Shown here in pieces: positions 1 through 8,138 of a DNA stretch of 64,000 nucleotides (the stretch's first letter is position 1; each line of letters starts with the position of its first letter). The position numbers were made by a program, and so were the translations under genes. Below the pieces are notes generated by a model that was given only the letters and a program-made list of their open reading frames with translations, was not told the DNA's origin and did no database searches. The stretch is taken from contig NZ_CP029397.2 in the NCBI RefSeq assembly GCF_001704615.3, forward strand, positions 620,001 to 684,000, read 5' to 3'. This DNA is from Acinetobacter defluvii (lineage in GTDB: Bacteria; Pseudomonadota; Gammaproteobacteria; Pseudomonadales; Moraxellaceae).

Positions 1-320
1 AGATTGCGCATGCACGTAGTGGTGATAAAGGTAACCATAGCAATATTGGTGTCATTGCACGTCAGCCTGAATATTTACCTTGGATTCGTGCAAATTTAAC
101 AGAAGAAAACGTGGCGAAATATATGCAGCATGTTCTACACCCAGAAATCAGTAAAGTAATTTTTTATGAGCTTGAGGGTTTAAATGCGCTGAATTTTATG
201 CTGGAAAATGCACTAGGTGGTGGTGGAATTGCCAGTCTACGCATAGACCCACAAGGTAAAGCTTTTGCACAGCAGCTATTAGATATGCCAGTAAAAGTAG
301 CGAAGGGGTTGGTGAAATAA
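1..320 (+). CDS. atuA: AtuA-family protein, C-terminal end only (5' end outside window)
   Basis: The frame is open from base 3 and ends at a TAA at 318-320, so about 105 C-terminal residues are present. They include the motif ARSGDKGNHSNIGVIA, which is typical of the C-terminal ferredoxin-like domain of AtuA-family proteins. AtuA is needed for acyclic terpene utilisation in Pseudomonas, but its biochemical step is not defined. An internal ATG at 111 would give only 69 residues and is not a real start. The order of the genes that follow (SDR, carboxylase beta, acyl-CoA dehydrogenase, hydratase, biotin carboxylase) is the atuABCDEF order, which supports the call more strongly than the fragment does. 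Confidence 0.85.
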   Translation, partial: IAHARSGDKGNHSNIGVIARQPEYLPWIRANLTEENVAKYMQHVLHPEISKVIFYELEGLNALNFMLENALGGGGIASLRIDPQGKAFAQQLLDMPVKVAKGLVK

Positions 321-414
321 TTAGCAGGAAATACTAAAACTATTTTAATCCCTCCCCAAAAGGCAGAGGAAACTTTTAAATTTCGGAATAAAGAACACTA
401 ATTGGAAATAAAAA

Positions 415-1353
415 ATGCAATATCACTCAATCTTTAGACCAGATGCTTTTCAAGACAAAGTCATTATCGTGACAGGTGGTGGCTCAGGCATTGGTCGTTG
501 TACTGCACATGAGTTGTCAGCTTTAGGCGCACAAGTGGTGATCACAGGGCGTAAAATTGAAAAGCTTGAAAAAGTCAGCAAAGAAATTAACGAAGATGGT
601 GGCAAAGTCCATTTTATTATCTGTGATAACCGTGATGAAAAACAAGTCAAAGACATGATTGCAGAAGTGATTGAAAATTTTGGAAAGCTGGATGGTTTGG
701 TGAATAACGCAGGTGGTCAATTCCCTTCAAATCTAGAAGGCATTTCAGCCAATGGTTTTGATGCAGTTGTTCGCAATAACTTGCATTCAACTTTTTACTT
801 GATGAAAGAAGCCTATAACCAATGGATGGCAAAGCATGGTGGCAGCATCGTCAACATGGCAGCCGACATGTGGGGCGGCATGCCGGGCATGGGTCACTCA
901 GGCGCAGCACGTTCAGGTGTGGATAACCTGACCAAAACGGCTGCGGTGGAATGGGGACGTTCAGGGGTACGGGTGAATTGTGTTGCACCCGGGTGGATTA
1001 TTTCTTCGGGAATGGACAATTACACAGGCGATTTTGCCAAATTTATCATTCCAAGTTTAGCATCCAATGTACCATTGAAACGCATGGGTACAGAGTCTGA
1101 AATTTCATCAGCAATTGTGTATTTACTTTCAGAAGCAGCAAGCTTTGTTTCAGGCGTGACCATTCGTGTAGATGGGGCTGCATCACAAGGTACCCGTATG
1201 TATCCGCTGGCTGATGCCACCAATAGTACCTCGTTCAATGGTTTCCATCGTGCTTTTATTCCAGATGTTTTAAAAGATCAACTTGGAAAAACAGAGCACA
1301 GTACTACGCAAGCGGAAGGTGAAAAACCTCAACAGCAAGGAGATTCAGCATGA
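415..1353 (+). CDS. atuB: SDR-family oxidoreductase, AtuB-like
   Basis: A 312-residue short-chain dehydrogenase. A Rossmann nucleotide-binding motif (TGGGSGIG) lies near residue 20 and NNAG near residue 97. The usual catalytic YxxxK is absent: the aligned stretch reads HSGAARSGVDNLTK, as in the peroxisomal trans-2-enoyl-CoA reductase branch of the SDRs, so it may act on an acyl-CoA rather than an alcohol (inference). Its stop overlaps the start of the next gene by 4 bases (ATGA), so translation is probably coupled. The 94-base gap after atuA holds only a weak G/C-rich remnant. The last 40 residues (STTQAEGEKPQQQ region) look like a disordered tail. Confidence 0.85.
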   Translation: MQYHSIFRPDAFQDKVIIVTGGGSGIGRCTAHELSALGAQVVITGRKIEKLEKVSKEINEDGGKVHFIICDNRDEKQVKDMIAEVIENFGKLDGLVNNAGGQFPSNLEGISANGFDAVVRNNLHSTFYLMKEAYNQWMAKHGGSIVNMAADMWGGMPGMGHSGAARSGVDNLTKTAAVEWGRSGVRVNCVAPGWIISSGMDNYTGDFAKFIIPSLASNVPLKRMGTESEISSAIVYLLSEAASFVSGVTIRVDGAASQGTRMYPLADATNSTSFNGFHRAFIPDVLKDQLGKTEHSTTQAEGEKPQQQGDSA

Positions 1354-2963
1354 CGATTCTTCAGTCTGAAATTGCGGTGGGCAGTGAGCAATATCAGCAA
1401 AATCAAGCCGCTTTATTGGCACAAATCGAAGAAATTCGTGCCATTCAAAACAAAAGTGTTGAAAAGTCTTATGCTGCAAAAGCGAAGTTTGATAAGCGGG
1501 GCAAAATTTTACCGCATGAGCGTGTGCGTTTAGCCTTGGATGCGGATTCACCATTTATCGAGTTATGTAGCTTGGTTGGCTACAACATGCATGATGATAA
1601 AGATGGCTCGGATGCGGGTGGTGGCATCATTTCAGGGATCGGTTTTGTGAATGGTGTACGTTGTCTGATTTCAGCGAGTAATAGTGCGATTAAAGGCGGA
1701 ACAGTTGCACCGATGGGCGTACATAAAACCTTACGTTTACAAGCGATTGCGATGCAACAAAAATTGCCCATGTTGACTTTAACAGAAAGTGGCGGCGCAA
1801 ACTTAAACTATGCAGCAGAAGTCTTTACCGCAGGCGGAACAACATTTGCCAATCAAGCTCGAATGTCCGCAGCAGGGATACCGCAAATCTCAGTGGTGCA
1901 TGGTAATGCAACGGCAGGTGGGGCATACCAACCGGGTTTATCTGACTATGTCATCACGGTACGTAAGCAAACAGAGATGCTGCTTGCAGGTCCACCTCTG
2001 TTGCTGGCTGCAACAGGTGAAGTGGCAACTGCTGAGGAATTGGGTGGTGCAGAAATGCATGCACAAGTGGCAGGCACAGCAGAATATTTGGCGGAAAATG
2101 ATGCCGATGGGATTCGGATTGCTCGTGATATTTTTAAACATCTAAATTGGAAAGAGCAAACCACAACCTTAAAGAGCGCCTATCAAGAACCTCGTTATGC
2201 CATTGATGAGTTGCTTGGCATCATTCCTGCCGATCCGAAGCAACCTTTAAATATGAAAGAAGTGATTGCCCGTTTAGTGGATGATTCGGATTTCTTTGAG
2301 TTTAAAAATGAATACGATGAGCATACTGTGTGTGGGTGGTCGAAAATCGGTGGTTTAAATATTGGCATCATTACGAATAATGGCCCAATTACACCACAAG
2401 GGGCAGCTAAAGCCGCACAGTTCATACAACTCTGTGAACAAACTCAGCGACCATTATTGTTTTTACACAATACCACAGGTTTTATGGTTGGCACGGATGC
2501 GGAGCAGAACGGTATTATCAAACATGGTTCGAAGTTGATTCAAGCAGTTGCCAACAGCACTGTGCCAAAAATATCTATTGTGGTGCATGGTTCATATGGT
2601 GCAGGAAATTATGCCATGTGTGGTCGTCCACTGGCACCAGATTTCATTTTTGCATGGCCAAACTCACATGTGGCTGTGATGGGCTCTGCCCAAGCAGGCA
2701 AAGTCCTTCGCATTGTGGCAGAAGCCAAACAAAAAGCTTCGGGCATGGAGCCGAATGAGCAAATGCTTGATTTCTTAGAGCAAAGTACAGCTGCAAAATT
2801 GGAGCAACAATCGACAGCTTTAGCCAATACAGCCATGTTGCATGATGATGGCATTATTGACCCAAGAGATACACGTAAACTCCTAATTTTTTTATTACAA
2901 ACCGTTTATGAAGCACAACAGCGCCAGTTAAATTCGACACGTTTTGGCGTACCGAGGTTTTAA
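1350..2963 (+). CDS. atuC: Acyl-CoA carboxylase beta (carboxyltransferase) subunit, geranyl-CoA carboxylase type
   Basis: This 537-residue protein has the two crotonase-like halves of biotin-dependent carboxyltransferases. Recognisable parts include RVRLALD, TESGGANL (near residue 148), GNATAGGAYQPGLSDY and, in the second half, NTTGFMVGTDAEQNGI and GSYGAGNYAMCGR. With AtuF it should transfer carboxyl from biotin to a branched unsaturated acyl-CoA (geranyl-CoA in the atu pathway; methylcrotonyl-CoA in the sister liu pathway). Length matches the roughly 535-residue family norm. A strong AAGGAG lies 7 bases before the ATG. The AtuA/AtuB neighbours favour geranyl-CoA over methylcrotonyl-CoA carboxylase, but sequence alone does not prove the substrate. 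Confidence 0.88.
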   Translation: MTILQSEIAVGSEQYQQNQAALLAQIEEIRAIQNKSVEKSYAAKAKFDKRGKILPHERVRLALDADSPFIELCSLVGYNMHDDKDGSDAGGGIISGIGFVNGVRCLISASNSAIKGGTVAPMGVHKTLRLQAIAMQQKLPMLTLTESGGANLNYAAEVFTAGGTTFANQARMSAAGIPQISVVHGNATAGGAYQPGLSDYVITVRKQTEMLLAGPPLLLAATGEVATAEELGGAEMHAQVAGTAEYLAENDADGIRIARDIFKHLNWKEQTTTLKSAYQEPRYAIDELLGIIPADPKQPLNMKEVIARLVDDSDFFEFKNEYDEHTVCGWSKIGGLNIGIITNNGPITPQGAAKAAQFIQLCEQTQRPLLFLHNTTGFMVGTDAEQNGIIKHGSKLIQAVANSTVPKISIVVHGSYGAGNYAMCGRPLAPDFIFAWPNSHVAVMGSAQAGKVLRIVAEAKQKASGMEPNEQMLDFLEQSTAAKLEQQSTALANTAMLHDDGIIDPRDTRKLLIFLLQTVYEAQQRQLNSTRFGVPRF

Positions 2964-3033
2964 AAATCTCCCCTAATCCCTCTTTGATAAAGAGGGGGAC
3001 TCCTCCCTTTAAAAAGGGAGGTTGGGAGAGATT
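2964..3033. repeat. REP-like double hairpin between atuC and atuD
   Basis: Two perfect hairpins lie side by side: CCCTCTTT/AAAGAGGG (2978-2985 with 2989-2996) and CCTCCCTTT/AAAGGGAGG (3002-3010 with 3013-3021). An outer imperfect pair, AATCTCCC near 2965 and GGGAGAGATT at 3024-3033, encloses both. The layout resembles the repeated intergenic palindromic elements common in Acinetobacter and other proteobacteria (from memory, not searched). It sits directly after the atuC stop and could reduce read-through or protect upstream mRNA. Confidence 0.7.
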
Positions 3034-3075
3034 AAGAGATTAAAAAACAAATATTTAAATTAAGGACAAAACAAA

Positions 3076-4233
3076 ATGAAATTTACAGCAGAACATGACG
3101 CATTACGTCGTACCGCACGCCAGTTTGTAGAAACTGAACTCAACCCTTTTATTTCTGAATGGGAAGCGGCTGGACGGTTTCCGATTCATGATGTATTTAA
3201 AAAAATGGCAGCTTTGGGCTTGCTGGGTATTTGTAAACCTGAGGAAAATGGCGGTTCAGCACTGGATTATTCTTACAATCTCATAGTTGCTGAAGAGTTA
3301 GGTCGTGCTGCTTGTGGCGGTGTTCCTTTAGCAATTGGTGTGCAAACCGATATGGCAACGCCTGCATTGGCACGTTTTGGTAGCAAGGAATTACGTGATG
3401 AATTCCTGACCCCTGCCGTTGCAGGGGAATATGTCGCTGCCATTGCTGTGTCAGAAGTTCATGCAGGCTCAGATGTTGCAGCCGTGAAAACTACTGCCAA
3501 AAAAGATGGCGATGATTATGTGATTAACGGCAGTAAAATGTGGATTACCAACTCACTACAAGCCGATTTTTTCTGTTTATTGGCAAATACTTCTGATGAC
3601 AAACCGCATGTCAATAAATCCATGATTATCGTGCCTGCCAAGTCGGCAGGAATTAGTTTCTCAGAGCCATTAAATAAACTCGGCATGCGTTCAACCACAA
3701 CTGCGCAAGTGTATTTTGACAATGTACGTGTCCCACAGCGTAACTTGGTTGGTGCAGAAGGCATGGGCTTTATGATGCAGATGATGCAATTCCAAGAAGA
3801 GCGTATGTGGGCGGCTGCCAATGCTATCGGTGGTTTAGAGCATGTGATTAAACAAACCATTGAATATACCAAAGAGCGTACTACTTTTGGACAACCGTTG
3901 ATTAATAACCAATATGTCCATTTCCGTTTTGCTGAAATGATGACTGAAGTCGAAGCCTTACGTGCTTTGACCTATCGTGCATGTGAAATTCACATTGATG
4001 GTGGTAATGCCACAGAAATCGCCTCTATGGCAAAGCTCAAAGCAGGGCGTTTAACCCGTGAAGTTGCAGACAGTTGCTTACAGTATTGGGGCGGTAATGG
4101 CTTTATGTGGGATAACCCTGCATCACAGCTATATCGTGATGGTCGTCTAGGTTCAATCGGTGGTGGCGCAGATGAAATCATGCTCGGGATCATCTGTAAG
4201 CTGATGGACATTTTGCCACGTAAGCAAAAATAA
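3076..4233 (+). CDS. atuD: Acyl-CoA dehydrogenase, AtuD-like
   Basis: A 385-residue FAD-dependent acyl-CoA dehydrogenase. Family motifs are EVHAGSDVAAVKTTA followed by GSKMWITN (FAD and substrate contacts), the ERTTFGQPL helix, and QYWGGNGF and YRDGRLGSIGGGADEIM at the C-terminus. The C-terminal loop has Gly where short-chain enzymes carry the catalytic Glu (YEGT type); the QFQEERM stretch may supply the base, as in long-chain and isovaleryl-type enzymes (inference). In the atu pathway AtuD oxidises citronellyl-CoA to geranyl-CoA. AAGGA precedes the ATG. It lies 112 bases after atuC, the gap being filled by the double-hairpin repeat. Confidence 0.87.
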   Translation: MKFTAEHDALRRTARQFVETELNPFISEWEAAGRFPIHDVFKKMAALGLLGICKPEENGGSALDYSYNLIVAEELGRAACGGVPLAIGVQTDMATPALARFGSKELRDEFLTPAVAGEYVAAIAVSEVHAGSDVAAVKTTAKKDGDDYVINGSKMWITNSLQADFFCLLANTSDDKPHVNKSMIIVPAKSAGISFSEPLNKLGMRSTTTAQVYFDNVRVPQRNLVGAEGMGFMMQMMQFQEERMWAAANAIGGLEHVIKQTIEYTKERTTFGQPLINNQYVHFRFAEMMTEVEALRALTYRACEIHIDGGNATEIASMAKLKAGRLTREVADSCLQYWGGNGFMWDNPASQLYRDGRLGSIGGGADEIMLGIICKLMDILPRKQK

Positions 4234-4246
4234 TCAGGAGAATGAT

Positions 4247-5083
4247 ATGAGTTTATCGAGTTCTCTACAGGATGTGCAGATAGATGACAGTATTCAACTA
4301 GAGCAACACTCCAGTATTTTAACGATCTGGTTAAATCGTCCTGAAAGCCGTAATGCCATGAGTTTGAGTATGGTGCAGTCCCTTCAGGTAGTTTTTACTG
4401 CTATCCAAGATGATTTGAGTATCCGAGCAGTGGTGTTGCGTGGTAAAGGTAGACATTTTTGTGCAGGCGGCGATATTAAAGATATGGCTGCCATTCGTAT
4501 GCAAGCGGCTTCGGCAGGCAATAATCAAGCTTATGTCGATTTTAACCGTACTTTTGGGGCTTTGATTGAACAGGTCGATACTGCACCACAGACCGTTGTT
4601 GCAGTTCTTGAAGGGGCTGTCTTAGGTGGTGGTTTTGGTTTGGCATGTGTGTCTGATGTTGCAATTGCACATGTTGATGCTCAGTTTGGTTTACCTGAAA
4701 CAGGTTTGGGCATTTTACCTGCACAAATTGCACCTTTTGTGGTGAAGCGTGTTGGCTTAACCCAAGCACGCCGTTTGGCATTATTAGGTTCACGTTTTAA
4801 AGGGCAAATGGCATTAAATGTTGGCTTGGTTCATCAGATTGCACAAGATGATACAGATTTGGACGCACAACTTGCGGAAGTCACTCAGCAAATTAAGCGC
4901 TGTGCGCCAAAAGCCTCTCGTGCGACCAAAGCTTTATTGCACCGTACTTTAAATGAAGCGTTAAGCCCATTACTTGATGACGCAGCACGTCAGTTTGCTG
5001 ATGCAGTTGCCAGTGAAGAAGGCGTTGAGGGCACGATGGCATTTATTCAAAAACGTCATCCAAATTGGTTTAATGGAGAATAA
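4247..5083 (+). CDS. atuE: Enoyl-CoA hydratase/isomerase, AtuE-like
   Basis: A 278-residue crotonase-fold protein. GRHFCAGGDIKDM (oxyanion hole), VLGGGFGLACVSDVAIA and FGLPETGLGILP are the standard motifs. The likely role is hydration of isohexenyl-glutaconyl-CoA after carboxylation; the paralogous LiuC hydrates methylglutaconyl-CoA in leucine breakdown. It starts 13 bases after atuD with a clear AGGAG, so the two are co-transcribed. An 84-base AT-rich gap separates it from atuF. The family assignment is secure and the substrate is taken from context. Confidence 0.85.
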   Translation: MSLSSSLQDVQIDDSIQLEQHSSILTIWLNRPESRNAMSLSMVQSLQVVFTAIQDDLSIRAVVLRGKGRHFCAGGDIKDMAAIRMQAASAGNNQAYVDFNRTFGALIEQVDTAPQTVVAVLEGAVLGGGFGLACVSDVAIAHVDAQFGLPETGLGILPAQIAPFVVKRVGLTQARRLALLGSRFKGQMALNVGLVHQIAQDDTDLDAQLAEVTQQIKRCAPKASRATKALLHRTLNEALSPLLDDAARQFADAVASEEGVEGTMAFIQKRHPNWFNGE

Positions 5084-5167
5084 GTTTTTCTATTGATTAA
5101 AACATGTATAGCAGAAAACTGATTCAATATTTTTAAAAGTATAAAACCAAGAATAGGGAAAACGAGA

Positions 5168-7114
5168 ATGGCATTTTCAAAAGTATTGGTGGCGAATCGC
5201 GGTGAAATTGCTGTTCGCGTCATGAAAACAGCAAAAGCAATGGGCTATGCAACTGTGGCGGTCTATTCAGATGCCGACCGTAATGCACGCCATGTACACG
5301 TTGCAGATGAAGCGGTAAATATCGGAGCTTCTAAAGTTTCAGAGTCTTATTTGTCGATTGAAAAGATTATTGATGCATGTAAAAAAACAGGTGCAGATGC
5401 CGTACATCCAGGTTACGGTTTTTTATCGGAAAATACGGACTTTGCAGCTGCATGTGCAGAACATGGGATAGTTTTCATTGGTCCTCCAGCGGCTGCGATT
5501 GAGCTGATGGGCAGTAAACGCCTGTCCAAAATTGCTATGATTGCGGCTGGTGTGCCTTGCGTTCCGGGCTATGCAGGCGATCAGCAAGATATTGATTATT
5601 TAGCACAACAAGCCGATCAAATCGGTTATCCACTGATGGTTAAGGCTTCGGCAGGTGGTGGTGGGCGTGGCATGCGCTTGGTTGAACGTGCGACGGATAT
5701 TATTGAAGCGTTAAAAACAGCACGATCTGAGGCTGAAAATGCTTTTGGTTCAGGTGAACTAATCCTTGAAAAAGCAGTGATTGCACCACGTCACGTCGAA
5801 ATCCAAGTGTTTGGTGATATACATGGCAACTATGTGTATTTGTTTGAGCGTGATTGTTCGATTCAACGTCGTCATCAAAAAGTCGTGGAAGAAGCACCTT
5901 GTCCAGTGATGACTGAGGATTTAAGACAAAAAATGGGTGAAGCAGCTGTGGCTGCGGCACGTTCATGTGCGTATGTCGGTGCGGGAACAGTTGAGTTTTT
6001 ATTGGATGCGTCTGGTGAATTTTATTTCTTAGAAATGAATACACGTTTACAAGTCGAACATCCTGTGACTGAAATGATTACAGGTTTAGATTTGGTCGAG
6101 TGGCAGCTCCGAGTTGCGAATGGTGAAACACTGCCTTTACAACAAGATCAATTAACATTGAATGGGCATGCCATAGAAGTCCGTTTATATGCTGAAGATC
6201 CACGTCAGGACTTTTTACCCCAAACTGGCAAAGTTCTGCGTTGGCAAGCTGCACAATTACCGAATGTGCGGATTGATCATGGCATGATGCCAACCGATGA
6301 AATTAGTCCGTTTTATGATCCGATGGTAGCGAAAATCATCGTCCATGCTCAAACTCGTCAAGATGCTATTCGACTTTTGGCACGTGCAGTGGATGATTGT
6401 GTATTGTTGGGAGTAAACAGTAATAAACAGTTTTTGGTCAATTTATTGCGTCATCCAATCATCGTGGCGGGTGAGACCAACACAGCATTTATTCAAGAAC
6501 ATTTTCAACAAGATGTCAGTTTGCATCCACAAAATTTGAGCTTAGAAAATTTAGCTATTGTGGCGGCATTATTTACTGATGCTTCAAGCAATAGTAGTTG
6601 GAATACGGGCATCGCTTTGGCATTGCCATTGAAACTAAAAGTGGATGAGCAGCAATTACAGGTTCTGGTTAAACGAGATCAGAATGTAGTGTCCGTTGAA
6701 TTGTGTGGACAAATACAAAATATCGAACTGGTGGAACAGACAGCACAACAACTAATTTATATCTGTGAAGGTGTACGTCGTAAAATTGATTATGTTCAAC
6801 AAGGTGACCTGCTGTATTTAGATGGTCAGCATGGCAATATTCAAGTCCACAATATTACTTACTTGCCACCTGAAACAGCCGATGTGGCAGGAGATGGCAT
6901 GATTCGTGCGCCAATGGATGGCGCAATGATTAATATTTTGGTCAATAAAGGTGACACAGTGAGTAAAGGACAAACCTTGATTGTGTTAGAAGCAATGAAA
7001 ATTCAACAACAAATCAAATCCGATGTGGATGGGGTGGTTGAAGAAATTATTCCCCAGATTGGACAACAAGTTAAAAAGCGTCAAGTGTTATTAAATATTC
7101 AAGCTGATGTCTAA
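5168..7114 (+). CDS. atuF: Acyl-CoA carboxylase alpha subunit (biotin carboxylase plus biotin carrier), AtuF-like
   Basis: This 648-residue protein has the biotin carboxylase N-domain (FSKVLVANRGEIAVRVMKTA), HPGYGFLSEN, an ATP-grasp core with KASAGGGGRGMR, and EMNTRLQVEHPVTE. A BCCP-type biotinyl domain ends the chain. The biotin-accepting Lys is residue 611, in EAMKI rather than the commoner EAMKM. The enzyme carboxylates its own biotin with ATP and bicarbonate and hands the group to AtuC. It is the last gene of the cluster and is followed within 10 bases by a strong terminator. Alternative: LiuD of leucine degradation, less likely given AtuA/AtuB upstream. Confidence 0.88.
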   Translation: MAFSKVLVANRGEIAVRVMKTAKAMGYATVAVYSDADRNARHVHVADEAVNIGASKVSESYLSIEKIIDACKKTGADAVHPGYGFLSENTDFAAACAEHGIVFIGPPAAAIELMGSKRLSKIAMIAAGVPCVPGYAGDQQDIDYLAQQADQIGYPLMVKASAGGGGRGMRLVERATDIIEALKTARSEAENAFGSGELILEKAVIAPRHVEIQVFGDIHGNYVYLFERDCSIQRRHQKVVEEAPCPVMTEDLRQKMGEAAVAAARSCAYVGAGTVEFLLDASGEFYFLEMNTRLQVEHPVTEMITGLDLVEWQLRVANGETLPLQQDQLTLNGHAIEVRLYAEDPRQDFLPQTGKVLRWQAAQLPNVRIDHGMMPTDEISPFYDPMVAKIIVHAQTRQDAIRLLARAVDDCVLLGVNSNKQFLVNLLRHPIIVAGETNTAFIQEHFQQDVSLHPQNLSLENLAIVAALFTDASSNSSWNTGIALALPLKLKVDEQQLQVLVKRDQNVVSVELCGQIQNIELVEQTAQQLIYICEGVRRKIDYVQQGDLLYLDGQHGNIQVHNITYLPPETADVAGDGMIRAPMDGAMINILVNKGDTVSKGQTLIVLEAMKIQQQIKSDVDGVVEEIIPQIGQQVKKRQVLLNIQADV

Positions 7115-7123
7115 TTAATGTAG

Positions 7124-7154
7124 AAAAAGCCATCTGTTGTTAGATGGCTTTTTG
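7124..7154. terminator. Bidirectional rho-independent terminator between atuF and the Roadblock gene
   Basis: An 11-base stem (AAAAGCCATCT with AGATGGCTTTT) has a 7-base loop, an A-run on the left and a T-run on the right. It can therefore stop transcripts from atuF on the forward strand and from the convergent Roadblock gene on the reverse strand. Confidence 0.9.
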
Positions 7155-7159
7155 TTTAA

Positions 7160-7579
7160 TTAGTCAACATGATCGTGTTTAAGAATGTTATTGCTCGCTT
7201 CTTTTAAACTATACAGTAATTGCCCCAATAAAATATCTTTGGCAGTGAGTGTCACAATAACCATCGGATGTTTACTCGCAGGTACAGCAGTGAGAACAGC
7301 TTTACCATTTTCAGCATCAAGAGTAATACTTTGACAACCGACCAATTCAATTTCACCTAAAAAAGCACTGACCATCGCTAAAATCGAGCTACTCACCGCA
7401 GCAAGCTTACTAGAATTATAGGTGTTTTTTCGATATACCGAACATAATTCAAAACCATCGGTTGAACATGCCATGATGAAATCAATGCCTTTTACATTCA
7501 TTAAAACATCATGAATTTGGGCTTTGGTAAAATTGATTAATTCATCTGGTGCGCTACGTTGTTCAGCGATATTCAGCAT
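7160..7579 (-). CDS. Roadblock/LC7-domain protein
   Basis: A 139-residue single-domain protein with the Roadblock/LC7 pattern: an N-terminal helix (DELINFTKAQIHDVLMNV), a strand (GIDFIMACSTDGFEL), a long helix (KLAAVSSSILAMVSAFLGEI) and paired strands (AVLTAVPASKHPMVIVTLTA). Bacterial members such as MglB act as partners or GAPs of small Ras-like GTPases. Here it lies 14 bases downstream of such a GTPase in the same operon, so the two proteins probably work together. The ATG at 7579 is followed by an ordinary family-length chain. The cellular process controlled is not evident. Confidence 0.8.
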   Translation of the reverse strand: MLNIAEQRSAPDELINFTKAQIHDVLMNVKGIDFIMACSTDGFELCSVYRKNTYNSSKLAAVSSSILAMVSAFLGEIELVGCQSITLDAENGKAVLTAVPASKHPMVIVTLTAKDILLGQLLYSLKEASNNILKHDHVD

Positions 7580-7593
7580 ATGATTCCTCTATA

Positions 7594-8127
7594 CTATACA
7601 TATTTAATTTCTAATGTGGTAATAATGGTTTCAAGTAACATTAACACATCATCTTTTTTGCGTGCGTCTATAAAAAATAACGGATAACTCAAATTATTTT
7701 CAATCAGCCAAGTACGGTATTGATGGCTAGATACTTCTGTATTTTCATCTATATGGCTAATGCCAATGACAATGTTTTCACCATATTGTTTAAATATATC
7801 AACATAATATTGAAGTTCTTCGAGGCTTTTAGGACTGCTATGATCAATTAAAATAATCGTGCCAATCGCACCTTGGCAGATCACACCCCACATAAAATCA
7901 AAGCGCCCTTGTCCAGGTGTACCGTATAATCCAATTTTATTGCCGTCTTCAAGTGTAATCTCACCATAGTCGATACCTACAGTGGTATTGAGTTTTTGAT
8001 GGCGCTCTTGGTCAGTATTTAATGCTTCAGTGGCTAATACAGAGATTTCCGATAAGGCTTTGATTGCTTCGGTTTTGCCTGCCCCCATTGAACCAGCAAA
8101 AACAATTTTATATTTTTGAATTATCAT
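7594..8127 (-). CDS. MglA/Ras-like small GTPase
   Basis: A 177-residue P-loop GTPase. The G1 box GSMGAGKT lies near residue 12, G2 is TTVGIDYG, and G3 reads LYGTPGQGRF, where the usual DxxG is replaced by GTPGQ as in bacterial MglA-like and Rag-like proteins. G4 is the variant SHID instead of NKxD. It lies between an unknown 321-residue protein (11 bases upstream) and a Roadblock protein (14 bases downstream). Pairing with Roadblock suggests a regulated GTPase switch. In myxobacteria such pairs set cell polarity and motility; no such role can be claimed here from sequence. Confidence 0.82.
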   Translation of the reverse strand: MIIQKYKIVFAGSMGAGKTEAIKALSEISVLATEALNTDQERHQKLNTTVGIDYGEITLEDGNKIGLYGTPGQGRFDFMWGVICQGAIGTIILIDHSSPKSLEELQYYVDIFKQYGENIVIGISHIDENTEVSSHQYRTWLIENNLSYPLFFIDARKKDDVLMLLETIITTLEIKYV

Positions 8128-8138
8128 AGGTTGCTATC

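Noticed and set aside
1810..2145. 111-codon forward frame inside atuC
   Set aside because: Out-of-frame reading of the carboxyltransferase; Gln/Cys-rich nonsense composition.
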